From JALYNX01 sp040905925 (GTDB lineage: Bacteria; Actinomycetota; Acidimicrobiia; Spongiisociales; ZC4RG35): a DNA stretch of 20,225 nt. The notes under the pieces were generated by a model. It was not told where the DNA came from and searched no databases. It was given only the letters and a program-made list of their open reading frames with translations. A program made the translations under genes and the position numbers. The stretch spans positions 1 to 20,225 of the forward strand of contig JBBDQO010000111.1 of assembly GCA_040905925.1 (NCBI GenBank), written 5' to 3'. Positions 1 to 7,895 of the stretch are shown in pieces (the first letter of the stretch is position 1; every line of letters begins with the position of its first letter).

Positions 1-135
1 CTGCTGGATCTTGCCACCCGGATACCGATCCGACCCACCACCACGGCGTATCCGCTGGAGGCCGCTGACGAGGCTCTCACCGATCTGGCTCACGATCGGG
101 TCAACGGAGCTGCGGTGTTGAGGGTGTCCGGCTGA
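1..135 (+). CDS. Zinc-dependent alcohol dehydrogenase, C-terminal end only (5' part outside window)
   Basis: The first 45 codons are open in frame 1 and stop at TGA 133-135, giving a 44-residue tail. The pattern TAYPLEAADEALTDLAHDRV followed by NGAAVLRV matches the last helix and strand of medium-chain zinc alcohol dehydrogenases. In that family the typical ending is YPL-x-A-A-x-AL-x-DL-x-x-GRV-x-GAAVL. The catalytic zinc and Rossmann regions lie outside the window, so substrate cannot be judged. The family identity rests on this tail alone. The 118 bases that follow before the next gene hold no other gene that I can see. Confidence 0.7.
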   Translation: MLDLATRIPIRPTTTAYPLEAADEALTDLAHDRVNGAAVLRVSG

Positions 136-253
136 GGCAAGGGTCGGGAGTGGCGCCAGTGAAGGGATCCCAGGCGGGGGTAGGGCTCCATTCGAGCTTC
201 TGTGCACTAGGTTTCTTCCTGAGCGATCGGAGTGCCGAGATGAGGTCACCGCA

Positions 254-1369
254 ATGCGCCTAGGCCGTGCCTTCGGTATCGAGGTGCGCATCGACCCTTC
301 CTGGCTGGTGATCGCCTTCCTGGTCGCCTGGTCGTTCTACGCCCAATTCGGTCTCGAGTTCCCCGGGCTGGAATCGGAGGCCAATGTCCTTTTGGCGGCC
401 GGATCTGTCGTGATCTTCTTCGGATCAGTCCTCTTGCACGAGCTCAGTCACTCGGTGGTGGCTCGGCGCCTGGGCATCCCCGTGGAAGGAATCACTCTCT
501 TTCTCTTCGGCGGGGTGACCAAGACCAAGATGGAGGCACGGCAGCCACGAGACGAATTCGTCATCGCGGTGGTCGGCCCGGTGACCAGCCTTGCACTTGC
601 CGGCCTGCTGTGGTTGGTGGTGAACCTGACCGGAGACCTCTTTCCCGGGCCGGTTCAATACGCGTTGGGGTATCTGGGCTGGCTCAACCTCCTCTTGGGG
701 GTCTTCAACCTTCTCCCTGGTTTCCCCCTCGATGGGGGCCGGGTGCTGCGATCGATCCTGTGGCGGGTCACCGGGAGCCTGACCAGGGCCACCCAGGGAG
801 CCGCTTGGGGCGGGAGGATCATCGCCATGATCATGATCGGCTTTGGTCTCCTCTCCGTGTTCCAAGGAGACCTGGGTGGGTTGTGGTTGGCGGCCATCGG
901 TTGGTTTCTCCTCCAGGCTGCCACGGCCGCTGACCAGGATGCGATGCTCCGACGCCTGCTGAGAGAGGTGAGGGCGAGTGACCTGATGTCCCCGAATCTG
1001 GTGACCATTCCCTCCAACGCCACCATCAGGGAGGCGGTGGACGAGTACTTCCTCCGTTACGACCACTCAGCCTTCCCGGTGGTGGAGGAAGAGAAGACAG
1101 GTTTGCTCACTCTCAGGGCGGTTCGCCAGATACCACGTGACCAGTGGGAGATCCGTCAGGTGTGGACCGCCACGACCAATCTCGAGGAAACATGCACGGT
1201 CGGGCCCGACACACCGATGGACGAAGTCATGGAACGCATGCGCCAAGAGGGACAGGATCGTGTTCTGGTGCTCGATGCCGGTCAGGTGTTGGGGATCATC
1301 ACGTCACAGGACATCGTTCGGTGGGTGCGACGCTCAGAGGAGTTGGGCCTGGCTCGAACCGGCGGCTGA
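254..1369 (+). CDS. Site-2 protease family (M50) membrane metalloprotease with C-terminal CBS pair, Rv2625c-like
   Basis: This 371-residue protein is a membrane-embedded zinc protease of the S2P/SpoIVFB type, which cuts substrates within the bilayer. The zinc motif HELSH is at residues 62-66 and the third ligand region FPLDGGR at 157-163. Hydrophobic segments lie near 17-37, 45-60, 103-125, 137-157 and 186-222. Two CBS domains follow (about 240-295 and 303-360), which in this family probably sense adenosine nucleotides. The ATG has GAGGT at 242-246. Length and architecture match the mycobacterial DosR-regulon protein Rv2625c. A weak inverted repeat (GCTC-cattc-GAGC, 185-197) lies 56 nt upstream of the start. 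Its 3' end is 8 nt from the convergent ppsA stop. Substrate unknown. Confidence 0.9.
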   Translation: MRLGRAFGIEVRIDPSWLVIAFLVAWSFYAQFGLEFPGLESEANVLLAAGSVVIFFGSVLLHELSHSVVARRLGIPVEGITLFLFGGVTKTKMEARQPRDEFVIAVVGPVTSLALAGLLWLVVNLTGDLFPGPVQYALGYLGWLNLLLGVFNLLPGFPLDGGRVLRSILWRVTGSLTRATQGAAWGGRIIAMIMIGFGLLSVFQGDLGGLWLAAIGWFLLQAATAADQDAMLRRLLREVRASDLMSPNLVTIPSNATIREAVDEYFLRYDHSAFPVVEEEKTGLLTLRAVRQIPRDQWEIRQVWTATTNLEETCTVGPDTPMDEVMERMRQEGQDRVLVLDAGQVLGIITSQDIVRWVRRSEELGLARTGG

Positions 1370-1377
1370 CGGCACCT

Positions 1378-3831
1378 CTAGGAGCCGGCGGAGACCTGGC
1401 TCAGGGTTTCGGCGAGTCTGAGCTCACCCTGTTCCGCCTCGAGAATGATCGGAATGGTGCGGACCACCGTGTCGGGATTGAGGCTGATCGAGTCGATTCC
1501 CATCTCGACCAAGCGGCGAGCGACATCGGGGAAGTCCGACGGCGCCTGACCGCAGATCCCGATGTGCCGGCCGTGGCGATGAGCACCGTCCACGGCGAGC
1601 CGGATCATCTCCATTACTCCTTCGTCGCGCTCATCGAAGTCGAACGCAACCAACTCGGAGTCCCGATCCACACCAAGCACGAGTTGGGTCAGGTCGTTCG
1701 AGCCGATGGAGAAGCCATCGAAGATCCCGGCGAAGGCATCCACCTGAACCACATTGTTCGGGATCTCACACATGACATACACTTCCAGGCCGTTCTCGCC
1801 GCGCCGCAGCCCATGAGACGCCATTACCTCGAGGACCCGTACACCTTCCTCCACCCTCCGGCAGAAGGGGATCATCAGCTTGATGTTGGTGAGGCCCATA
1901 TCGTCACGGGCCCGTTTCATCGCCGCGCACTCGAGGGCGAAACCGGCCGCATAGGCGGGGTGCGCATAGCGTGAGGCTCCCCGGAACCCGATCATCGGGT
2001 TGGACTCGACGGGCTCGAAGGCCTGTCCACCGAGGAGGCTGGCGTACTCGTTGGTCTTGAAGTCAGACATTCGGACGATGACCGGCCTGGGGTAGAAGGC
2101 CGCCGCGATCGTCCCGACTCCCTCGGAAAGACGCTCGACGAAGTACGCGGCGCCGTCGGGATACCCGCCTATGAGTTCGAGAATGCTCTGACGTGCCGCG
2201 GGATCCTCGACACGGTCGGGATCGAGGAGGGCCATGGGATGAGCTCGGATCGACTCGGAGATGATGAACTCCATCCTGGCAAGGCCCACGCCGTCCACAG
2301 GAAGTTGCGACGTTTGAAAGGCAAGATCCGGGTTTCCGACGTTGACCATGATCTCGGTGCTGGTCTTGGCCAGGTCGGCGAGGTCGATCTTCCGAACTTC
2401 GACCGGGACCTCCCCTGCGTAGACAAGCCCCACCTCGCCTTCGGCGCAGGACACGGTGACCATCTGTCCTGAACGAAGTTGGTCGGTCGCGTTCCCCGCT
2501 CCGACCACGGCGGGTATCCCGAGCTCGCGGGCGACGATTGCGGCGTGACAGGTCCGTCCCCCGCGATTGGTGACGATCGCCGCCGCGTTTTTCATGACCG
2601 GCTCCCAATCAGGGGTCGTGGTGTCGGCGATCAGGACCTCGTTCGGCCGGAACGAGGACAAACCCGCGGTGGAGGTGATCACGTGGGCCAGGCCCGATGC
2701 AGCCGCTCTGCCCACTGCCCGGCCCTCGACAAGGACCCTTGCCCCGGGCTGGACCAGATACTCGGTGAGCGTCGTTCCCCTTTTTTGCGAGGCCACGGTT
2801 TCCGGTCTGGCCTGCACGAGGTATATGCGATTGTCGATGCCGTCTTTGGCCCACTCGATGTCCATCGGCATCCGGTGGCCTGCCTTGGCGCCGTAGTGAC
2901 GCTCGACCTCGATCCCGTAGCCGGCGAGGGTTAGCACCTCGGTGTCGGTGAGGCAGAACCTGTCTCGATCGGTGTCGGGGGTGGGCACGATGGAAGTGGT
3001 CTGCCCCCCTCGGCCTTGGGAGTAGACCATTCTGACTTGCTTGCGCCCGAGCTTGCGCTTCAGGACAGACCTGTGCCCGAGCTCGAATGTGGGCTTGTGG
3101 ACGTAGAACTCGTCGGGGTCCACGACTCCCTGCACCACCGTCTCGCCCAACCCGTAGGCGCCGGTGATGAATACGACATCTTCGAAGCCCGTCTCGGTGT
3201 CGATGGTGAACAGGACCCCGCTGCTCGCCAGGTCGGAGCGAACCATCTTCATGACACCCACAGACAGGGCTATCGAGAAGTGGTCGAACCCCTTGTCGAT
3301 CCGATAGGAGATCGCCCGGTCGGTGAACAACGATGCAAAGCACCGTCGGCAGGCCTCGACCACCCGCTCCGCCCCATGGACGTTGAGATAAGTCTCGTGC
3401 TGCCCGGCGAAGCTCGCAGTGGGCAAGTCCTCAGCGGTGGCAGACGACCGGACGGCAACACTCAGATCGGGACCGTACTCCTCGACCATGCGCTGGTATG
3501 CGGTGATGATCTGCTCGCGGATTGGCTCGGGCAGGGCAGATTCGTAGATCAGCTCACGCGCCTTTCGGGCGCGTCTAGCGAGGTCATCGACGTCGGACTT
3601 GTCCACCCCACCGATGATCTCCTTCAGCCTCGGCCAAGTTCCCGCACTGGTGAGCGTGTCCCGGTAGGCCTGGGCGGTCACTGCGAACCCATTGGGCACG
3701 TTCACGCCGAGTGGGGCCAAAGCGCGGTATAACTCGCCAAGCGAGGCGTTCTTACCTCCGACCTCGGCGACGTCGCCGACTCCCAGCTCCTCAAACCAAC
3801 GTATGTAAGGGCTATCCGCGGATGTGCTCAT
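1378..3831 (-). CDS. ppsA: Phosphoenolpyruvate synthase (pyruvate, water dikinase)
   Basis: Makes PEP from pyruvate with ATP to AMP plus Pi, the entry to gluconeogenesis. The 817-residue product fits the family (E. coli PpsA about 790). The N-terminal ATP-grasp half includes GGKNASLGEL (25-34), VRSSATAEDLP (127-137) and the QARPET end (340-345). The phosphohistidine domain has GGRTCHAAIVARELGIP with catalytic His429. The C-terminal PEP/pyruvate barrel has SIGSNDLTQLVLGVDRD (708-724) and GICGQAPSD with Cys760. Start chosen at 3831 because minus-strand AAGGAG sits 6-7 nt upstream; the frame stays open 40 codons further without family similarity. It follows a 36-codon membrane-peptide gene by 47 bp and is divergent from acsA, so the two probably share a control region. 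Confidence 0.93.
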   Translation of the reverse strand: MSTSADSPYIRWFEELGVGDVAEVGGKNASLGELYRALAPLGVNVPNGFAVTAQAYRDTLTSAGTWPRLKEIIGGVDKSDVDDLARRARKARELIYESALPEPIREQIITAYQRMVEEYGPDLSVAVRSSATAEDLPTASFAGQHETYLNVHGAERVVEACRRCFASLFTDRAISYRIDKGFDHFSIALSVGVMKMVRSDLASSGVLFTIDTETGFEDVVFITGAYGLGETVVQGVVDPDEFYVHKPTFELGHRSVLKRKLGRKQVRMVYSQGRGGQTTSIVPTPDTDRDRFCLTDTEVLTLAGYGIEVERHYGAKAGHRMPMDIEWAKDGIDNRIYLVQARPETVASQKRGTTLTEYLVQPGARVLVEGRAVGRAAASGLAHVITSTAGLSSFRPNEVLIADTTTPDWEPVMKNAAAIVTNRGGRTCHAAIVARELGIPAVVGAGNATDQLRSGQMVTVSCAEGEVGLVYAGEVPVEVRKIDLADLAKTSTEIMVNVGNPDLAFQTSQLPVDGVGLARMEFIISESIRAHPMALLDPDRVEDPAARQSILELIGGYPDGAAYFVERLSEGVGTIAAAFYPRPVIVRMSDFKTNEYASLLGGQAFEPVESNPMIGFRGASRYAHPAYAAGFALECAAMKRARDDMGLTNIKLMIPFCRRVEEGVRVLEVMASHGLRRGENGLEVYVMCEIPNNVVQVDAFAGIFDGFSIGSNDLTQLVLGVDRDSELVAFDFDERDEGVMEMIRLAVDGAHRHGRHIGICGQAPSDFPDVARRLVEMGIDSISLNPDTVVRTIPIILEAEQGELRLAETLSQVSAGS

Positions 3832-3878
3832 CTCGAACTCCTTGGAGCGATGGATCTCCGGCCAAAACGGCCCGTGCA

Positions 3879-3989
3879 TCAACTGGCGCGACCGCGAATG
3901 AACCAGAAGGCGAACAGACCGGTGGCGATCGCCACGATCAGCATCAGCCACACCGAACGGTGACTCGACGCGTCTCTTTCACGACTCAT
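3879..3989 (-). CDS. Small single-pass membrane peptide upstream of ppsA (hypothetical)
   Basis: A 36-residue ORF starts with ATG at 3989-3987 and has an excellent AGGAGG at 4000-3995, spaced about 5 nt. The product has a charged N-terminus (MSRERDASSHR), one hydrophobic helix (VWLMLIVAIATGLFAFWFI, about 13-31) and a basic end (RGRAS). The flanking charges suggest a one-pass inner-membrane peptide. It is the first gene after the divergent control region, with ppsA 47 bp downstream, so co-transcription is likely. I do not recognise a family. The strong ribosome site and clear membrane segment argue that it is translated; function cannot be inferred. Confidence 0.6.
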   Translation of the reverse strand: MSRERDASSHRSVWLMLIVAIATGLFAFWFIRGRAS

Positions 3990-4030
3990 ATGAACCTCCT
4001 TCAGTCGTATTGAAACCCGATGTGACGCCC

Positions 4031-4046
4031 TGCGACCAGGGCCAGA
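4031..4046. promoter_or_regulatory. Imperfect copy of a TTTGACCAGGGTCAAA-like inverted repeat
   Basis: The bases TGCGACCAGGGCCAGA match the perfect inverted repeat found at 11048-11063 at 12 of 16 positions, sharing the core GACCAGGG-n-CA-n-A. It lies in the divergent region between the ppsA operon and acsA. Regulation by a CRP/FNR-type protein is inference, and this copy alone is weak. Confidence 0.25.
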
Positions 4047-4067
4047 AGTCAGTATCGAGCCCGCCAG

Positions 4068-4082
4068 ATGACGTTTGGTCCC
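4068..4082 (-). promoter_or_regulatory. DosR-box-like half site in the ppsA/acsA divergent region
   Basis: Read on the minus strand, the site is GGGACCAAACGTCAT. Its left half GGGAC matches the known DosR consensus TTSGGGACTWWAGTCCCSAA, but the right half is degraded. It lies 78 nt before the 36-codon gene that leads ppsA. A similar sequence, GGGACCAAAGGTGAG, occurs before the P-type ATPase (15289-15303). Confidence 0.35.
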
Positions 4083-4089
4083 GGTGGGA

Positions 4090-4104
4090 GGGTCCATAGT
4101 CCCC
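4090..4104 (+). promoter_or_regulatory. DosR-box-like operator upstream of acsA
   Basis: GGGTCCATAGTCCC (4090-4103) matches 12 of 14 core positions of the DosR consensus GGGACTWWAGTCCC and is nearly palindromic. It lies 50 nt before the acsA ATG. Boxes of the same type lie 52-53 nt before the DUF1918, universal stress protein and SQR genes. This is the best match in the window to the mycobacterial consensus. Binding is inferred. Confidence 0.55.
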
Positions 4105-4154
4105 TATGCCTGCGCAGGGCGTTCTGGCACGGTTGGGATGAGCCGAAGAGCGCA

Positions 4155-5927
4155 ATGGAGACCAAGTACGCACCCATCGAGAAGACCGGCCCGTTCCGCC
4201 TGGCCCCAAACCTCGCTGATTACGACAAGGAGCGCGTGGACTTCAGTTGGAAGACGGCTCAATCCCATCTCAGCCTCCTGCCGGGCGGGAAATGGAACAT
4301 CGCCCACGAGGCGGTCGACCGGCACGTGCAGGCCGGGGCCGGAGGCGGCACCGCTATCCGTTGGCTTGGGCGCAAAGGTGAGCGCAGGGATATCTCGTAT
4401 TCCAGCCTGGCCGAGGCAACCTCGAGATTCGCCTCCGGTCTGCGCAAGTTGGGCGTTGGCAAAGGTGACCGGGTGTTCACCCTATCCTCGAGGATCCCCG
4501 AGCTCTACATCGCCACCCTGGGAGCGTTGAAAAACGGCAGCGTTGCCGCACCTCTTTTCTCCGCGTTCGGCCCGGAGCCGATTCAGACCCGTCTTTCGAT
4601 GGGCAAGGGCAAGGTCCTCGTGACCACCGGGCCTCTCTATCGGAAACGGATAGCCGGCATTCGTGAGCGGTTGCCAGACCTCGAGCATGTCATCGTCGTC
4701 GGCGACCCGGTCGAGGGCACTCTCTCTTTCTCCGACGTACTCGCATCCGGGGATCCGGCGAGCCCCCCCGAGCCCATGGAGCCCGAGGACATGGCTCTGC
4801 TTCATTTCACCAGCGGCACCACGGGAGCTCCGAAGGGGGCCGTGCACGTGCATCGGGCCGTCCTCCACCACTACGTCTCGGCGTTGTACGCCCTCGACCT
4901 TCACCCCGAGGACATCTACTGGTGCACCGCGGACCCGGGATGGGTCACCGGCACCTCATACGGGCTCATCGCCCCGCTGACCCACGGTGTCACCGGTATC
5001 GTCGACGAGGGCGACTTCGACGCAGATCGCTGGTACCGGATCATCCAGGATGAGCGCGTCAGCGTTTGGTACACCGCGCCGACTGCGGTTCGAATGCTGA
5101 TGAAGGTGGGGGCAGACGCGGCCAGGGAGTACGACCTCTCCTCGCTTCGATTGGTGGCCAGCGTGGGTGAGCCCCTCAACCCGGAGGCAGTCGTATGGGG
5201 AGTTGAGGCACTTGGCCTCCCGATCCACGACAACTGGTGGCAGACGGAGACCGGGGGGATCATGATCTCCAACTATGCCGGCGAAGAGATACGTCCCGGT
5301 TCGATGGGTCGCCCTCTACCCGGTGTCGAGGCCACCATCCTGCGTCGTACCGACGACGGCCATATCCGCATCAATCCAGACGGGAGCGCCGAGGAGGAGA
5401 GTGAACCGCTGACCGAGGGCGAGTTGGCCCTGCGGCCGGGGTGGCCCTCGATGTTCCGCGCCTATCTGGGGATGGACAAGAGATACGAGAAGGCCTTCGT
5501 TGGCGGCTGGTACTGCACCGGTGATCTGGCCGAGCGGGACGAGGACGGCTATTTCTGGTTCGTGGGCCGCGGCGATGACGTGATCAAGTCGGCCGGGCAC
5601 CTGATCGGCCCCTTCGAGGTGGAATCTGCGCTCATCGAGCATCCGGCGGTGGCGGAGGCGGGCGTCATCGGGAAACCGGACGAAGTCGCCGGTGAGGTGG
5701 TCAAGGCCTTCGTGTCGCTCAACCCGGGTTTCGTCTGGTCAGACACGCTCAACAAGGAGCTTCTGGCGTGGGGCCGGGTGAAGCTCGGTGCCGCGGTGGC
5801 CCCCCGTGAGATCGACCACGAGCAGGATCTGCCTCACACTCGCTCGGGCAAGATCATGCGCCGGCTGCTCAAGGCTTGGGAATTGGGGTTGCCTACCGGC
5901 GACCTATCGACGCTGGAAGGCAGGTGA
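4155..5927 (+). CDS. acsA: Acetate-CoA ligase, AcsA type (AMP-forming)
   Basis: Activates acetate to acetyl-CoA through acetyl-AMP. The 590-residue ANL-family enzyme shows the ATP loop TSGTTGAPKG (219-228), the WWQTETGG motif (361-368) whose Trp limits the pocket to short acids, YCTGDLAERDEDGYFWFVGR (453-472) and the C-terminal RSGKIMRR with Lys566. That Lys is the residue silenced by acetylation in known Acs enzymes. The KAWELGLPTGDLSTLEG ending is typical of Bacillus-type AcsA. Start 4155 (METKYAP) is preferred to an in-frame ATG at 4068: the extra residues lack similarity and would overlap the operator at 4090. First gene of the operon; pdhA begins 4 nt after its stop. The ribosome site is weak (GAAGAG). 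Confidence 0.9.
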   Translation: METKYAPIEKTGPFRLAPNLADYDKERVDFSWKTAQSHLSLLPGGKWNIAHEAVDRHVQAGAGGGTAIRWLGRKGERRDISYSSLAEATSRFASGLRKLGVGKGDRVFTLSSRIPELYIATLGALKNGSVAAPLFSAFGPEPIQTRLSMGKGKVLVTTGPLYRKRIAGIRERLPDLEHVIVVGDPVEGTLSFSDVLASGDPASPPEPMEPEDMALLHFTSGTTGAPKGAVHVHRAVLHHYVSALYALDLHPEDIYWCTADPGWVTGTSYGLIAPLTHGVTGIVDEGDFDADRWYRIIQDERVSVWYTAPTAVRMLMKVGADAAREYDLSSLRLVASVGEPLNPEAVVWGVEALGLPIHDNWWQTETGGIMISNYAGEEIRPGSMGRPLPGVEATILRRTDDGHIRINPDGSAEEESEPLTEGELALRPGWPSMFRAYLGMDKRYEKAFVGGWYCTGDLAERDEDGYFWFVGRGDDVIKSAGHLIGPFEVESALIEHPAVAEAGVIGKPDEVAGEVVKAFVSLNPGFVWSDTLNKELLAWGRVKLGAAVAPREIDHEQDLPHTRSGKIMRRLLKAWELGLPTGDLSTLEGR

Positions 5928-5931
5928 CGAC

Positions 5932-6900
5932 GTGAGCGATGATCGACATCGGGTCGACCTTCTCCGGGGGATGCTCCGGATCCGCAGATTCGAGGAGAGG
6001 TGCGCACAGCTCTATCAGGCCGAGAAGATCCGGGGATTCCTGCATCTCTATATCGGAGAGGAGGCGGTGGCCGTCGGTGTGATGGAAGCCCTCCAGCCTG
6101 ACGACGCCGTCGTCGCCACCTATCGCGAGCACGGCCATGCCCTCGCTCGCGGAATGGACCCAAAGTCGGTCATGGCCGAGATGTACGGCAAGGTCGAGGG
6201 CTGCAGCCGGGGCCGGGGCGGCTCGATGCATCTCTTCGACGCATCGACTCGGTTCTACGGCGGGAACGCCATCGTCGGCGGTGGGTTGCCTCTGGCCGTC
6301 GGCCTCGCCCTCGCCGATCGACTTGAAGACCGGAAGCGGGTGACGGCCGTTTTCTTCGGGGAGGGCGCCGTTGCCGAGGGTGAATTTCACGAGTCGATGA
6401 ACCTGGCCGCGCTCTGGCACCTGCCGGTCCTTTTCTGCTGTGAGAACAACCTCTACGCGATGGGCACCGCCCTGGGCCGGTCCGAATCGCAGACCCGGAT
6501 GACCCTCAAAGCCGCCAGCTATGAGATGTCGGCATGGGAGGTCGACGGAATGGATGTTGTGGCGGTCGAGGAGGCCGCCCGAAGGGCTGTCGAGTCGGTC
6601 AGGTCCGGTGGAGGCCCTCACTTCCTGGAATTCCGCACTTACCGCTTCCGTGCCCACTCGATGTTCGATCCCGAGCTCTATCGCTCCAAGGAAGAGGTCG
6701 AGACGTGGAAGGAGCGTGATCCGATCGATCTGCTCGACGAGCGGTTGACAATCGACGGGATCCTCACCGGCGAGGAGAGGGCCGCGATGGAGGACGAGGT
6801 GGCCGAAGAGGTCGAGGCGGCGGTGGCCTTTGCGGAGGCGGGTACGTGGGAGCCCGTCGAGGAGCTGACACGGTTCGTCTACTCGGAGGTTGGCCGCTGA
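5932..6900 (+). CDS. pdhA: Pyruvate dehydrogenase E1 component, alpha subunit
   Basis: Thiamine-diphosphate half of the E1 decarboxylase, 322 residues, acting with PdhB on pyruvate. The GTG start at 5932 has AGGTGA at 5922-5927, overlapping the acsA stop. RGRGGSMH (93-100), RFYGGNAIVGGGLPLAVG (107-124) and the ThDP/Mg motif GEG (143-145) to ENN (171-173) are present. The usual GDG is here GEG, a conservative change in the metal-binding acid. The phosphorylation-loop region FRAHSMFDPELYR and the EEVETWKERDPI segment are of PDH type. NNLYAMGTALGRS also favours pyruvate over acetoin or branched-chain dehydrogenase. Its stop overlaps the pdhB start by 1 nt. The upstream in-frame extension is a shadow of acsA. 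Confidence 0.88.
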   Translation: MSDDRHRVDLLRGMLRIRRFEERCAQLYQAEKIRGFLHLYIGEEAVAVGVMEALQPDDAVVATYREHGHALARGMDPKSVMAEMYGKVEGCSRGRGGSMHLFDASTRFYGGNAIVGGGLPLAVGLALADRLEDRKRVTAVFFGEGAVAEGEFHESMNLAALWHLPVLFCCENNLYAMGTALGRSESQTRMTLKAASYEMSAWEVDGMDVVAVEEAARRAVESVRSGGGPHFLEFRTYRFRAHSMFDPELYRSKEEVETWKERDPIDLLDERLTIDGILTGEERAAMEDEVAEEVEAAVAFAEAGTWEPVEELTRFVYSEVGR

Positions 6901-7895
6901 TGACCGATGTAATGACCAAGACCAGGACCATCACCTACCGCGAGGCGGTCCGCGAGGCGATTCGCGAGGCGATGCAGCAGGACGATCGTGTCTTCCTCAT
7001 GGGCGAGGATGTGGGCCGCTACGGCGGCTGTTATGCAGTTTCCAAGGGGCTGCTCGAGGAATTCGGGCCGGAGCGGGTGAGGGACACCCCGCTCTCGGAA
7101 TCCGCCTTCGTCGGAGCCGGCATCGGGGCGGCCCTGGGTGGGATGCGCCCGATCGTCGAGGTGATGACGGTAAACTTCTCGCTGCTCGCGCTCGACCAGA
7201 TCGTCAACAACGCCGCTCTCTATCTGCACATGTCGGGCGGGCAGTTCAACGTGCCGCTCGTCATCCGCATGGCGACCGGCGCCGGACGTCAGGTCGGTGC
7301 CCAGCATTCCCACTCACTCGAGGGTTGGTACGCCCACATCCCGGGGATAAGGGTGGTGACACCCGCAACGGTGGAGGATGCTCGCTGGATGCTCCCCACC
7401 GCTCTGTCCGATCCCGATCCGGTCATCATCTTCGAGCATTCCGGTTTGTACAACTCGGAGGGCGAGCTCCCCGAGCCCGGCGGGCCCGTTGACATTGTCA
7501 GTTCCCGGGTCCGCCAGGCCGGGTCGGATGTCAGCTTGATCACCTACGGCGGGAACTTGCCCAAGGCTCTGGCTGCCGCCGAAGACTTGGCCACCGTCGG
7601 TGTCTCAGCAGAAGTGCTGGACCTGCGCGTGCTTCGCCCGCTCGACACCGAGGCGATCCTGGCCTCAGTCGGTGCCACCCATCACGCTGTGATCATCGAC
7701 GAAGGCTGGAAGACGGCCGGGATCTCGGCCGAAATCGCAGCCTGCATCGCCGAGCAGGCGGTCTGGGAGCTGGATGCACCGATTCGACGGGTGTGCTCCG
7801 CAGAGGTTCCCATTCCCTATGCCAGGCACATGGAGGAGGCGGCTCTGCCTCAGGTTTCGGCAATAGTCGCCGCGGCGCGGGAAATCGTCGGCTGA
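6900..7895 (+). CDS. pdhB: Pyruvate dehydrogenase E1 component, beta subunit
   Basis: 331-residue partner of PdhA forming the alpha2beta2 E1. It shows MGEDVGRYGG (34-43), RVRDTPLSESAFVGAGIGAA with the ThDP-activating Glu68, VEVMTVNFSLLALDQIVNNAA and QVGAQHSHSLEGWYAHIPGI. The transketolase C-terminal domain follows (SLITYGGNLPKALAAA, LDLRVLRPLD, IIDEGWKTAGISAEIAA). All are characteristic of PDH/acetoin E1-beta. The ATG overlaps the pdhA TGA by one base (ATGA-type coupling). A second ATG at 6912 (MTKTRT) is possible and would drop four residues. Its stop overlaps the E2 start in the same way, so expression is tightly coupled. Confidence 0.9.
   Translation: MTDVMTKTRTITYREAVREAIREAMQQDDRVFLMGEDVGRYGGCYAVSKGLLEEFGPERVRDTPLSESAFVGAGIGAALGGMRPIVEVMTVNFSLLALDQIVNNAALYLHMSGGQFNVPLVIRMATGAGRQVGAQHSHSLEGWYAHIPGIRVVTPATVEDARWMLPTALSDPDPVIIFEHSGLYNSEGELPEPGGPVDIVSSRVRQAGSDVSLITYGGNLPKALAAAEDLATVGVSAEVLDLRVLRPLDTEAILASVGATHHAVIIDEGWKTAGISAEIAACIAEQAVWELDAPIRRVCSAEVPIPYARHMEEAALPQVSAIVAAAREIVG

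Noticed and set aside
425..1066. Long open frame antisense to the M50 protease gene
   Set aside because: Low-complexity His/Gln/Pro-rich translation with no family pattern. It mirrors the codon bias of the real gene on the other strand.
1144..1974. 276-codon plus-strand frame running from the M50 gene into ppsA antisense
   Set aside because: It overlaps two clear genes, has no ribosome site and gives no recognisable motif.
3859..3873. GGCC-AAAAC-GGCCC between the small peptide gene and ppsA as another operator
   Set aside because: The spacing differs by one base from the other boxes, and it lies only 27 nt before the ppsA start inside a likely operon. Chance GC-rich symmetry is more likely.
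4068..4154. Upstream in-frame ATG giving AcsA 29 extra residues
   Set aside because: The extra residues do not resemble the family and would place the DosR-like box inside the coding region.
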